Source: Homarus americanus
Lineage: Eukaryota; Arthropoda; Malacostraca; Decapoda; Nephropidae
Assembly (NCBI RefSeq): GCF_018991925.1
Contig: NW_024725489.1
Coordinates: 4,268,738-4,332,737 of the forward strand
Length of the DNA: 64,000 nucleotides
Direction: 5' to 3'
A model generated the notes under the pieces. That model was not told the origin of the DNA and did no database searches. It saw nothing but the letters and a program-made list of their open reading frames with translations. Below are positions 35,801 through 45,750 of this stretch, piece by piece (the first letter of the stretch is position 1; every line of letters starts with the position of its first letter). A program made the position numbers and the translations under genes.

Positions 35801-38800
35801 GAGGAGCCAGTGTTAGCAGAGGAACGGCTGGCAGAGGAGCCAGTGTTGGAGGAGAGATCACCAGCAGTGAATCCTGTGGTGCCAGATGAGCCAGTGATGG
35901 AAGAGAGACCACCAGCAGTGAATACTGTGGTGCCAGATGAGCCAGTGTTGGAGAAGAGATCACCAGCAGTGAATCCTGTGGTGCCAGATGGGCAGTGATG
36001 GAGGAGACCACAGCAGTGAATACTGTGGTGCAGATGAGCCGGTGGAGAAAGAGATCACCAGCAGTGAATCCTGTGGTGCCAGATGAGCCAGTGATGGAGG
36101 AGAGACCACCAGCAGTGAATACTGAGGTGCCAGATGAGCCAGTGTTGGAGGAGAGATCACCAGCAGTGAATCCTGTGGTGCCAGATGAGCCAGTGATGGA
36201 AGAGAGATCACCAGCAGTGAATCCTGTGGTGCCAGATGAGCCAGTGATGGAGGAGAGACCACCAGCAGTGAATACTGAGGTGCCAGATGAGCCAGTGTTG
36301 GAGGAGAGACCACCAGCAGTGAATACTGTGGTGCCAGATGAGCCAGTGTTGGAGAAGAGATCACCAGCAGTGAATCCTGTGGTGCCAGATGAGCCAATGT
36401 CAGAGAATTTGTCAATAGAGAAACCAGTGCCAGAAGCAAGGTCGATGGCATGAGAGGAGCCAATGGCGTCAATGGCTTGAGAGGAGTCAATGGCATGAGA
36501 GGAGCCAATGGCATGAGAGGATCTGATGGCATCAGAGGAGGAACTGCCGACAGTAAAGGAGCCACTGGTGGAAGCAGAGGAACGATTGACAGAGGATCCA
36601 CTGCTGGCAGTAGAGGAGCCACTGGCAGTAGTGGAACTGCCTGCAGTAGAGGAGCCAGTGTTAGCAGAGGAACGATTGACAGAGGATCCACTGCTGGCAG
36701 TAGAGGAGCCACTGGCAGTAGTGGAACTGCCTGCAGTAGAGGAGCCAGTGTTAGCAGATGAGCCGATGTCAGAGAATTTGTCAATAATGAAACCAGTGCC
36801 AGAAGCAAGGTCGATGGCATGAGAGGAGCCAATGGAGTCAATGGCTTGAGAGGAGCCAATGGCATGAGAGGAGCCAGTGGCATGAGAGGAGCCAATGGCA
36901 TGAGAGGAGCCAGTGGCATGAGAGGAGCCAATGGCATGAGAGGAGCCAGTGGCATGAGAGGAGCCAATGGCATGAGAGGAGCCAGTGGCATGAGAGGAGC
37001 CAATGGCATGAGAGGAGCCAGTGGCATGAGAGGAGCTAATGGTATGAGAGGGAGCTAGTGGTATGAGAGGAGCTAATGGATGAGAGGAGCTAGTGGTATG
37101 AGAGGAGCACAGAGAGGAGCAGTGGCATGGGAGAGGAGCTAATGGTATGAGAGAGGAGCTAGTGGCATGAGAGGAGCTAATGGACTTCAATGGTATGAGA
37201 GGAGCTAATGGTATGAGAGGAGCTAGTGGTATGAGAGGAGCTAATGGTATGAGAGGAGCTAGTAGTATGAGAGGAGCTAATGGACTCCACGTAGTATGAG
37301 AGGAGCCATGGAGTCAATGGCTTGAGAGGAGCCACGGCGTGAATGGGAGTCAATGGCTTGAGGCCAGTGGCATGAGGAGCAATGGAGCTGGCACAGAGGA
37401 GCTACGGAGAGCTGGGCATGAGAGGAGCTAATGGTATGAGAGAGCAGTGGTGGCATGAGAGAGCTAATGGTATGAGAGGAGCTAGTGGAGAGGAGCTACG
37501 GTATGAGAGTAGTGGTATGGGAGAGGAGCACAAGGAGAGGAGCTAGTGGGTAAGGAGAGGAGCTACGGGACTTAATGGTATGAGAGGAGCTAATGGAGTC
37601 AATGGTTTGAGAGGAGCTAATGGCGTGAATGGAGTCAATGGCTTGAGAGGAGCCAGTGGCATGAGAGGAGCCAATGGAGTCAATGGCATGAGAGGAGCCA
37701 ATGGCGTGAATGGAGTCAATGGCTTGAGAGGAGCCAGTGGCATGAGAGGAGCCAATGGAGTCTGTGGCTTGAGAGGAGCTGATGGCGTGAATGGAGTCAA
37801 TGGCTTGAGAGGAGCCAATGGCATGAGAGGAGCCAATGGAGTCAATGGTTTGAGAGGAGCCAATGGCATGAGAGGAGCCAATGGAGTCAAAGGCTTGAGA
37901 GGAGCCAGTGGCATGAGAGGAGCCAATGGAGTCAATGGCTTGAGAGGAGCCAATGGCGTGAATGGAGTCAATGGTATCAGAGGAGGAACTGCCGACAGTA
38001 AAGGAGCCACTGGTGGAAGCAGAGGAACGATTGACAGAGGATCCACTGCTGGCAGTAGAGGAGCCACTGGCAGTAGAGGAGCCACTACTGGCAGTAGAGA
38101 AGCCACTACTGGCAGTAGAGGAGCCACTACTGGCAGTAGAGGAGCCACTACTGGCAGTAGAGGAGCCACTGGCAGTAGTGGAACTGCCTGCAGTAGAGGA
38201 GCCAGTGTTAGCAGAGGAACGGCTGGCAGAGGAGCCAGTGTTGGAGGAGAGATCACCAGCAGTGAATCCTGTGGTGCCAGATGAGCCAGTGATGGAAGAG
38301 AGACCACCAGCAGTGAATACTGTGGTGCCAGATGAGCCAGTGTTGGAGAAGAGATCACCAGCAGTGAATCCTGTGGTGCCAGATGAGCCAGTGTTGGAGA
38401 AGAGATCACCAGCAGTGAATTCTGTGGTGCCAGATGAGCCAGTGTTGGAGAAGAGATCACCAGCAGTGAATCCTGTGGTGCCAGATGAGCCAGTGTTGGA
38501 GAAGAGATCACCAGCAGTGAATACTGTGGTGCCAGATGAGCCAGTGTTGGAGAAGAGATCACCAGCAGTGAATCCTGTGGTGCCAGATGAGCCAGTGTTG
38601 GAGAAGAGATCACCAGCAGTGAATTCTGTGGTGCCAGATGAGCCAGTGTTGGAGAAGAGATCACCAGCAGTGAATCCTGTGGTGCCAGATGAGCCAATGT
38701 CAGAGAATTTGTCAATAGAGAAACCAGTGCCAGAAGCAAGGTCGATGGCATGAGAGGAGCCAATGGCGTCAATGGCTTGAGAGGAGCCAATGGCATGAGA

Positions 38801-41212
38801 GGAGCCAATGGCATGAGAGGAGCCAATGGCATGAGAGGATCTGATGGCATCAGAGGAGGAACTGCCGACAGTAAAGGAGCCACTGGTGGAAGCAGAGGAA
38901 CGGCTGACAGAGGATCCACTGCTGGCAGTAGAGGAGCCACTGGCAGTAGTGGAACTGCCTGCAGTAGAGAAGCCAGTGTTAGCAGAGGAACGGCTGGCAG
39001 AGGATCCACTGCTGGCAGTAGAGGAGCCACTGGCAGTAGAGGAGCCACTACTGGCAGTAGAGGAGCCACTACTGGCAGTAGAGGAGCCACTGCTGGAAGC
39101 AATGGATCCACTGCTGGCAGAAATGAAGCCACTGCTGGCAGCAATGGAGCCACTGCTGGCAGTGGAGGAGCGACTGGCAGTAGAGGAGCCACTGGCTGTA
39201 GAGAAGCCACTGGCTGTAGAGGAGCCACTGACACCCAAGGAGCCACTGACAGCCGAGGAACCAAATGAGGTCGATGTGCCGAATGGTGTCCTTGTCCCAG
39301 TTCTCTTAGATGAGCGACCTATTGCAAATGGATTCACAGGTTTTCCTAGCAGGGTGGCAGCAAAATTTCCTGTATTTTGAAGATTAATTATTGGTTGTGG
39401 CAGATGCTGTCTGAAGGGTGATATGATGGTCTGAGTGGAGGGTACTTGTGTTTGCACTTGCGACCCTCTATTTACTGAACTTACCCTGGATGTAGTACCT
39501 GTTGATTGTTGTGCCAGAACATTTTGTGTGACTCCCGACGTTCTGCTCAGTGCCACAGTCCTACTCTGTGCTGCAGCATTACTTAATGATGCAGCATTAC
39601 TTTGTGCCACAGCATTACTGAGTGTCCCAGTGCTACTTAGTGCTGCAGCATTACTTTCTGCCACAGCATTACTTTGTGCCACAGCATTACTGAGTGTCCC
39701 AGTGCTACTTAGTGCTGCAGTATTACTTTGTGCCACAGCATTACTTTGTGTCACAGCATTACTGAGTGCTGCAACATTACTGAGTGCTGCAGCATTACTT
39801 TGTGTCACAACATTACTTTGTGCTGCAGTATTACTTTGTGCCACAGCATTACTTTGTGCTGCAGTATTACTTTGTGCCACAACATTACTTTGTGCTGCAG
39901 TATTACTTTGTGCCACAGCATTACTTTGTGCTGCAGTATTACTTTGTGCCACAACATTACTTTGTGCTGCAGTATTACTTTGTGCCACAGCATTACTTTG
40001 TGCTACAGCATTACTGAGTGCTGCAACATTACTGAGTGCTGCAGCATTACTTTGTGTCACAACATTACTTTGTGCTGCAGTATTACTTTGTGCCACAGCA
40101 TTACTTTGTGCTACAGCATTACTGTGTGCTGCAACATTACTGAGTGCTGCAGCATTACTTTGTGCCACAACATTACTTTGTGCTGCAGTATTACTTTGTG
40201 CAGCAGCATTACTTTTTGCCACAACATTACTTTGTGCAGCAGTATTACTTTGTGCAGCAGCATTACTTCGTGCTTCCGCATTTGAGGCAGAATCTCCATT
40301 TTGAAAGACAGGCGTGCCAACTGCAGCGAAGTTTGCCAAGGTTCCTGGGACAAGTAGTGACTGGAGATGACCAGCTGGTACCTGACTCAACCTTTCCCTA
40401 TTTTCAACTTGCTTGGTTTCAGCTTTGGATGTAGATTCTACATTTGTAAAAGTCCCACTATCTGTATTGGCATTAAATGTTGCTGATTTAATTGGGAATG
40501 TGTTTGTCAAAGTATTTTGGTTTATTGAAATTGCACCAAATCGATTAACAGATGAACTTGAGCCAGAATCAGATGGGGCAACTCCAATTAAGGCCTCGGG
40601 AATTGGGAGAACTTGTGCGCTAATTCCTGCAGGAGGGAGAGTAGCCGAGCTCGAGTCTTGTGGTGACCCTTGCAATTGAGCTTCTTGAGTAATGATGTTT
40701 TGTTTGTTATCCTTCACTGAATGTGTCTGGAAACGTGACGTCCCCTTGCTGTCTCTATTGCCGATGGACCCAGTTAACAAGAAGTGGTCTTTGTTCACTG
40801 CACCAGGGATAAACACAGTATCGCCAGGAACGATCTGTAATTTACTTCCTGGGGTTAAGTTCGATGTAATGAACCTATTACCAAAAAACTGACCATGGCC
40901 ATGTACTTCATTTCCACGTTGGTTTTCTCTTTGAAAAACATTGTTTGCACTACCTGAGGCCTTCAAATTGTTTGAACGTACTGTATGAAATTGATTAGAC
41001 TGTGGAACCACTAATCTATGCAGCAATGACCTGGGTTGTTCAAAGTTTATGATGGGCGTCCGTACAGCTCCTATTTTGTGTATGCTCTCGGGATCAGGCA
41101 CAGCTATAAAATGAAATTGATCGAAGTTGAAGTCTCTTGGCGCATTACCTCCAAGGTTCTGAAATTTAAAGGGCAAGTTAGTCATCTGGTTTGCAACGCT
41201 CGAGTGAACAGA
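32887..41212 (-). CDS. Secreted Ser/Gly/Ala/Thr-rich repeat protein, terminal giant exon
   Basis: The acceptor ATACCTTGTAG is followed in phase 0 by SVHSSVANQMTNLPF and a non-repetitive N-terminal part of about 300 residues (KLQIVPGDTVFIPGAVN). A hexapeptide array SNxxAQ follows (40280-39560), then a linker with QHLPQPIINLQ, then Ser-rich repeats: 17-residue GSSGTTGFTAGDLFSNT units, SHAIGS hexapeptides and SSTASSG tracts. A unique C-terminal part of about 450 residues (34300-32887) ends KRESLPISQ and TGA at 32887. Reading is broken by a 100-N gap (35197-35296), indels near 34900 and 36000-36050, and a garbled stretch at 37040-37590. The N- and C-terminal parts share the GSSGTTGFTAGDL frame, so one long protein of roughly 2,700 residues is inferred. 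An extracellular or cuticle-type structural protein is plausible; no family was recognised. Confidence 0.75.
34680..35090 (-). repeat. 51-bp coding minisatellite, block 1
   Basis: Tandem 51-bp units encode GSSGTTGFTAGDL(F)S(N/I)T on the minus strand. One unit near 34900 has an indel that shifts the frame relative to its neighbours. Related blocks lie at 35840-36390 and 38240-38690. Confidence 0.9.
35197..35296. other. Assembly gap (100 N)
   Basis: Exactly 100 N, a conventional placeholder size, within the coding minisatellite. True length is unknown. A block identical by eye to 37692-38385 begins right at its right edge. Confidence 0.98.
36830..37590 (-). repeat. 18-bp coding repeat, orderly then garbled
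   Basis: From about 36830 to 37040 the unit GGAGCCAATGGCATGAGA (alternating AAT/AGT) repeats about eleven times, encoding SHAIGS/SHATGS on the minus strand. From 37040 to 37590 the same unit is present but with many irregular deletions and substitutions (GCTAATGGTATGAGAG), breaking every frame. Confidence 0.9.
38240..38690 (-). repeat. 51-bp coding minisatellite, block 3
   Basis: Eight to nine units of 51 bp, nearly identical, differ mainly in AATCCT/AATACT/AATTCT. They encode GSSGTTGFTAGDLFSNT with G/V/E variants. Frame is preserved throughout. Confidence 0.92.
39560..40280 (-). repeat. 18-bp coding repeat, SNxxAQ hexapeptide array
   Basis: About 40 units of 18 bp (plus-strand form ATTACTTTGTGCTGCAGT) encode SNAAAQ, SNTAAQ, SNVVAQ, SNAVAQ and similar. 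Higher-order copying is visible: runs such as SNTAAQ-SNVVAQ recur in the same order. It is free of stops on the opposite strand too. Confidence 0.92.
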
Positions 41213-41269
41213 CTACAAGGTATATGTTTGGTTAGATTATTTGGGTAAACAAATTTAATTACGTTAAAA

Positions 41270-41312
41270 AAGGTTAGGTTAAATTAGGTTCAGCTAGGTT
41301 AGTTAGGGTGAA
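41270..41312. repeat. GGTTAGGTTA-like cluster in intron
   Basis: Several GGTTAGGTTA/GCTAGGTTAGTTAGGG words lie in the 150-bp intron of the large gene. Arthropod telomeric repeat is TTAGG, so this may be a degenerate interstitial telomere-like tract; a related cluster is at 45165-45200. Confidence 0.4.
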
Positions 41313-41362
41313 TTTAATTGTGACTTGAGTTAAAGTGCAATTTTCCATGACAATTGACTTAC

Positions 41363-41434
41363 CTGTACTAAATGGTGATGTTGAGCTGCCACCAGTGCAG
41401 CCCACAGCAACAACGCCACCCACAACAACCAAGT
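41363..41434 (-). CDS. Signal-peptide exon of the large repeat-protein gene
   Basis: This 72-nt exon is flanked by acceptor TTGTTTCTATCTCACAG and donor CAG/GTAAGTC, both strong. It reads TWLLWVALLLWAALVAAQHH and a few more residues. That is a hydrophobic core ending in a typical VAA/Q cleavage site. It is exactly 24 codons, phase 0 at both ends, matching the phase-0 acceptor of the giant exon at 41212 across a 150-bp intron. The overlapping frame that reads VVVGGVVAVG is a shadow. Confidence 0.8.
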
Positions 41435-41664
41435 CTGTGAGATAGAAACAATAATTACAGTATATCACGTTCACCAGGAGAGAGGGAAATGTGGAAGGAA
41501 TATCATGGTAAAAACGAACATGAGAAAGGTAGAAAGACAATGATCGAAAGAGTTATACGCATGACACCTTGAGAGCGAAAAGCAAACACCTTGATCAGGT
41601 GTTAGCGTGTGCAGTGCCTGAATAACTAACAACCAATCAGCGAGTTTCTCCAATGGGTAAATAC

Positions 41665-41835
41665 GCGGATCATGGCTGCTTATGGAGAATATTTTGATTA
41701 ATATTGAATAGTTGGGGGCATGTAAGGCAATAAAAAACTGTGATATAATAATAAAATAATAATAGGATCTAAAAAAAATTGTACGGCATGAAAGAATTGA
41801 AAAGGATCGTGCCCAGTTGATTTTCGCACCGAGTT
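41665..41835 (-). CDS. Candidate first exon (5' UTR plus Met-Ile-Arg)
   Basis: Inference: AGCAGCC precedes ATG ATC CGC, followed by a weak donor GTATTTAC. This gives Met-Ile-Arg in phase 0 directly before TWLLWVALLLW, a well-formed signal peptide with a basic start. Only 41665-41673 would be coding. Two short upstream ATG frames lie in the proposed leader. The intron would be 230 bp (41435-41664). A different upstream exon cannot be excluded. Confidence 0.4.
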
Positions 41836-41864
41836 GAAACTTGTTATGGCTCCACCCTCTTATA
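41835..41864 (-). promoter_or_regulatory. TATA box and initiator for the large repeat-protein gene
   Basis: The minus strand has TATAAGAG (41857-41864), and 29 bases later TCAACTC with its A at 41835. That is the usual spacing of an arthropod TATA-initiator promoter. It is the only such pair noticed upstream of the signal-peptide exon. Confidence 0.45.
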
Positions 41865-41899
41865 AGTGGGTGTTGTCCGATTTCATTTGCCATTGGTGA

Positions 41900-42300
41900 C
41901 TTTGGTGTAACTATATTGATAATTACTCAAACATGATTGAAACTTTAATATCATTACTCATAAGATACTTTAAATAAGGGTGAACAAGCTGATTACAGTT
42001 CTGTAAGTACAAAAATTAAGACTTAAATAAGCGAACACCTAGCCGCGAGAGACAACATACATAGTGTAGTTTGAGAGTCCTGGAGAAATTACCTTTACAA
42101 CGGGCCTAATTTTTGGTGCTATTCTTATTTATTGTTGACTGACTTTTCCTTTTTTGTCTTTCTTTCCATAAGTTTCTATATATATTTTCTTCACTCTTTC
42201 TTTCAGTATTGTGTCCAAATAACAGTTTTCTAATTTTATTGTTTTCTGAAGACTGTGTTGTACAACAGTTATTCCCAAGATGTGGTACTGTCATATTTTT
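41900..42300. other. Upstream spacer of the large gene, no gene recognised
   Basis: AT-rich sequence upstream of the putative promoter. No coding exon and no clear repeat boundary was seen. Confidence 0.4.
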
Positions 42301-42489
42301 TAATGACAGTCCAGGAAGGCCAACGCCCCTCTACAAAAAACGCCTTACTAAGGGTGGTGCAACCCAAAGAAAATTCTGATTAATTACCTAATTTACCTAA
42401 TGATCTCTTAATAGAAGTGGTCATACCGAGGGAAGGAGGCTACTGTAGCACTATATTCCTCCATTGTTTTTCATAATTTTATTTGGGGC

Positions 42490-42780
42490 TGTTTTGAAGC
42501 TCAATACTGTTCTTGATTACATAGTTTGAGCTAGTTGATTTATTCTATAGGTCTACCAACTTCTGTGTGAATAAGTATTTCCTTATGTTCGTTCTGCATT
42601 ATAACTTGGCGAGCTTGTAGGTATGTCCCCTCATGTTGGTGGTGCGGGACATCACAAAAATTGGCCCTGGTTCACGTTTCCCATCACTTCTAAGACTTTG
42701 AATGTCTCCAAGATCTGCCCTATTGTGTATTGTCTGAAGGGTTGTTAGTTCTATGGCCCTCCGTCTATTTGGTTAACCGG
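42490..42780 (-). mobile_element. LINE C-terminal fragment
   Basis: The minus strand reads RRAIELTTLQTIHNRADLGD, then SRTTNMRGHTYKLAKL, a stop, then CRTNIRKYLFTQKLVDL. The TNxRGHxxKL...RxNxRKYxFxQ pattern is the familiar C-terminus of LINE polyproteins, preceding WNxLP. It is degenerate. Confidence 0.65.
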
Positions 42781-42824
42781 AATGATTTAATTCCAGAATT
42801 GTTATTCTAAATCAATGTCATTTA

Positions 42825-42968
42825 TAAATTTTTTGCTTGGATTAGCCCATCCGGGCACAGGTTACTGGCCCACATCAGGGCCTGTGGGGCAAAAATGTAA
42901 TAGTGATAATAATAATAATTAATAAAAATTATAATAAAATAATAATATAAATTATAATAATAATAATA

Positions 42969-43009
<41 letters not shown>

Positions 43010-43250
43010 CACCATAAATAAATACAAAAATGAAAAGAAAAATAAATCGAGTGAGAAAAGATATTACTGTATACAGTATGTACATTGTACAGTATGTTGT
43101 CAACAGTAAGCGAACCAATTGAGATCCTGCAATTGTGTGTAAACGAGGCAGAAAGTCAGATCAGCAACCTGGGATTTGGTCACAATTTTTGTGATGCTTT
43201 TATTTTATTTTATTTTATTTTATTTTATTTATTTATTTATTTTTTTACGC
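42825..43250 (-). repeat. Retroposon 3' unit with (ATT)n, copy 1
   Basis: It contains the LINE-type 3' end (minus strand CCTGTGCCCGGATGGGCTAAT), an (AAT)n tract at 42905-43010, and GGCAGAAAGTCAGATCAGC...GGTCACAATTTTTGTGATGC. The whole order is repeated at 43251-43640, so the pair is a tandem duplication of about 400 bp. Confidence 0.65.
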
Positions 43251-43740
43251 TGGATTAGCCCACCAGGGCACGGGTCAATGACCCACATCAGGGCTTGGGG
43301 ATGAAAAAAAAACTACTATTACTACTACTAATAATAATAAATACAAATTATTAAAAAATATTATTTAAAGAAAAATATAGTATAATATATAATATAATAA
43401 TAATAATAGTAGGCCTAATAATAATAAATATTTTTTTTATACATATAATATATAATATAATAATGACAAAGGACCATAAATAAAAAAAAATAATAAAAAT
43501 AAATGTGAGAAACGATATACTATATGTATGTATGTTGTGTTGTAAAAGTAAGAGAAATAATTGAAACCCTGAAATTGTGTGTAAATGAGGCAGAAATTTA
43601 GGTCAGCAACCTGGGACTTGGTCACAATTTTTGTAATGCCACTTGGCAGCAGGGTCTACCATTAGACAATACATTATGCTTCCAATATCTTTCCAGGCAG
43701 ACGCTACAGTACCTCCCTGTTTGATAGCTGCCTACTACCT
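43197..43740 (-). repeat. Retroposon 3' unit, copy 2, with TTTTA simple tail
   Basis: Read on the minus strand: GGCAGCTATCAAACAGGGAG, GACCAAGTCCCAGGTTGCTG, ACAACACAACATACATAC, GTGGGTCATTGACCCGTGCC and GGGCTAATCCAGCG. This is followed by a simple (TAAA)/(TAAAA) tail at 43197-43245. The upstream block matches 4560-4790 and the 3' end matches 50460-50505. It is a non-coding retroposon tail. Confidence 0.65.
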
Positions 43741-44202
43741 ACGTAAAGGCAAGAAAATAATGTTTGCCCGGATCAGGAACAATGTGGAGAGTCACCACTG
43801 GTGACCTTTCACTGATAAGAAAATCTCTTACATTATACTCAACAGACATAAAAATTACGCATCGAGTTTTTCAGGTAAAAAAACAAATAAATAAAATAAT
43901 ATAGCTCACTTGTTGCCACTACATACTCTATAGTTACAATCAGTAGTTTTGACAATTCTAAGACACCTTTCTTCAATGGTATATCTGGCGCTAATTACGT
44001 ACAGTATAAGCAAAATATTTAAAATTTTATTATGTATGAAACTTAACCTTTCACTTGTTGCCACAAAACGAATCTCGAGAATTTTATAGTTGCAATCGGT
44101 AATTTTGACAATTCTGACACTTTTCTTCAATGGCATTTCTGGTGCAAATAACGTTTAAGCGAGGTACTTAATATCTTATTATGTTTGTTAGCACATGGTG
44201 AT

Positions 44203-45085
44203 TAGGGTTGCCATATCTGAACACTAAAATAAGAGGACGCTCCCAAAGACATCCCCCCCCCCCTGCCCGGCACACACAGGCTAATATACAACATACATGG
44301 TATAGAAATCTTAAAAAAAAAATTACCTTTGCTTAAGGCTGAACATCTTCATTCCCTTAGCTGCAGTCTTCTTCCCCCACTGTGTGTGTGACTTGATGTG
44401 CCCATGCATACTTTTCTGTAGATCGGATCTATTTCAGTATTGGCTGATTGCTCTTTAGAAAGGTATAGAAGTCACTGCAAGGTGTTTCTCGGAAGTTGTA
44501 CTGTACAGTCAGAATGCCTTTCATTGTTTCAACACTCAATTTGTTCCTTTCCTTTGTCCATTGAGTTTGCATCAGTGAAAAAACTCTTTCTACATTTGCA
44601 TTGCGAGATGATATAACAAAGAAGAATTGTGCAATTCTTAGCAATTCTGAGTGGCATTCAGTGTTCTTTGATTTTTCAAAGTATCTGGTCCACTTTTTAT
44701 GTGTTGGCAGATTACTAAATTCTTCATCACTTGTAATTTTCCACAAACTGCTTCAGGTTACTAACTTGGTCAAAACACTTCATCAACTTCTACCCCCTTA
44801 TCAATCAAATATTTGACAGCTAAGTTGACAACACCGTACAGGCGTACACGTGACTTATCAGCTGACGAAAACTGAACGAGATCTCTACGGTTTCCACCTC
44901 CCCCCCTCCCCTCTCTCTCTCTCTCTCTCGTCATTACAGTTTCATGTTTTTATTTTTTCCGTGGAGAAAATGATGGAAGCTGAAATTCCGGACTTATGAA
45001 GAATTTTAAAAATTCCTTTCGGATGAAGATTTCGAGACCTAAATGGAGGACATGTCCGGGAAAATACGGACGTATGGCAACCCTA
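44203..45085 (-). mobile_element. hAT transposon, internally deleted, with perfect 8-bp target duplication
   Basis: The termini are inverted TAGGGTTGCCATA (left end at 44203, right end at 45085). Both sides are flanked by ATGGTGAT (44195-44202 and 45086-45093), a perfect 8-bp duplication, the hAT signature. The minus-strand frame 44746-44429 encodes the C-terminal dimerisation domain: SRNANVERVFSLMQTQWTKE then RNKLSVETMKGILTV. The BED finger and the catalytic core are absent, so the copy cannot move itself. Confidence 0.9.
44429..44746 (-). pseudogene. hAT transposase C-terminal dimerisation domain
   Basis: About 105 residues. NANVERVFS and NKLSVETMKGIL match the hAT C-terminal dimerisation region, which normally ends a 600-residue transposase. 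The first catalytic residues and zinc finger are missing. Confidence 0.8.
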
Positions 45086-45099
45086 ATGGTGATATGGTG

Positions 45100-45680
45100 A
45101 TACGCTGAGAACATCGAGTGACGTAGCCGTACACACGCTAAACATCGAACGACTGTAGAGCTCCCCAGTTAGGTTAGGTTTGGTTGGTTAGGGTTTTGTT
45201 TTCCGACGGTTTTCGATGTGTTTTGAAGAAAAATATTACCTTGATTTTATAGCAAATCTCTAGATTCTGAGATGGGAGGGGTCGGAGCTAATCTCAGAAA
45301 CTTGATTTGTGCCAGAAGTTTCAACTTCGATTTCGTATAGTGGCAACAAGTGAAATTTTACCCCCAAAATACTATACATTTCATCAACTCTTTCCATGTT
45401 TGTCTTTCATGCGTTAGAAGGCGAGAGAAGTGTCCAGATTCCGAGGTTATCATAGTTTGCTAAAAACACCAAGCAGCGCGGTGCCACTTTGAAGTGTTGC
45501 GGTCGAAATACCGTTGATTTTATTTGTATGCAACGAAGATCACAGTACATTACTAGAAAAACTGCACCCAATAAATTGTAACAAATTAATAAAATAACAG
45601 AAGAAAAAAGTAAATAGTGAAATAGATAAATAAAAGGTGTAGGTAACCAACATGATATATTGTTATTTTTCATGTTTACC
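45100..45680. other. No gene recognised
   Basis: AT-rich, with a GGTTAGGTTTGGTTGG cluster near 45165. CpG-bearing stretches occur but no coding exon was supported. Confidence 0.35.
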
Positions 45681-45685
45681 GCCTA

Positions 45686-45750
45686 ATGGCGAAAAGATTC
45701 CAAACAAACAACCGCCCCGCAGAGGATGAGGGCATTAAGCGCGCAACAAG
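45686..45750 (+). CDS. Candidate first coding exon (weak)
   Basis: ATG at 45686 opens MAKRFQTNNRPAEDEG and then IKRAT, ending at a good donor (ACAAG/GTTAGT). The encoded stretch is charged and lacks repeat character, unlike its surroundings. No downstream exon was identified and I do not recognise the family. It could be chance. Confidence 0.22.

Noticed and set aside
37962..38753. Acidic, Pro/Val/Glu-rich open frame on the plus strand
   Set aside because: Antisense shadow of the 51-bp and Ser-rich repeats of the minus-strand gene.
39590..40270. CRISPR-like regular repeats
   Set aside because: The units are contiguous 18-bp coding repeats without spacers, in an animal genome.
39435..40304. 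Leucine/alanine/cysteine-rich open frame on the plus strand
   Set aside because: It is the antisense shadow of the SNxxAQ coding array; no start context, splice signal or independent composition.
41274..41540. 88-codon minus-strand frame containing VVVGGVVAVG
   Set aside because: Overlaps the signal-peptide exon in another frame and ignores both strong splice sites.
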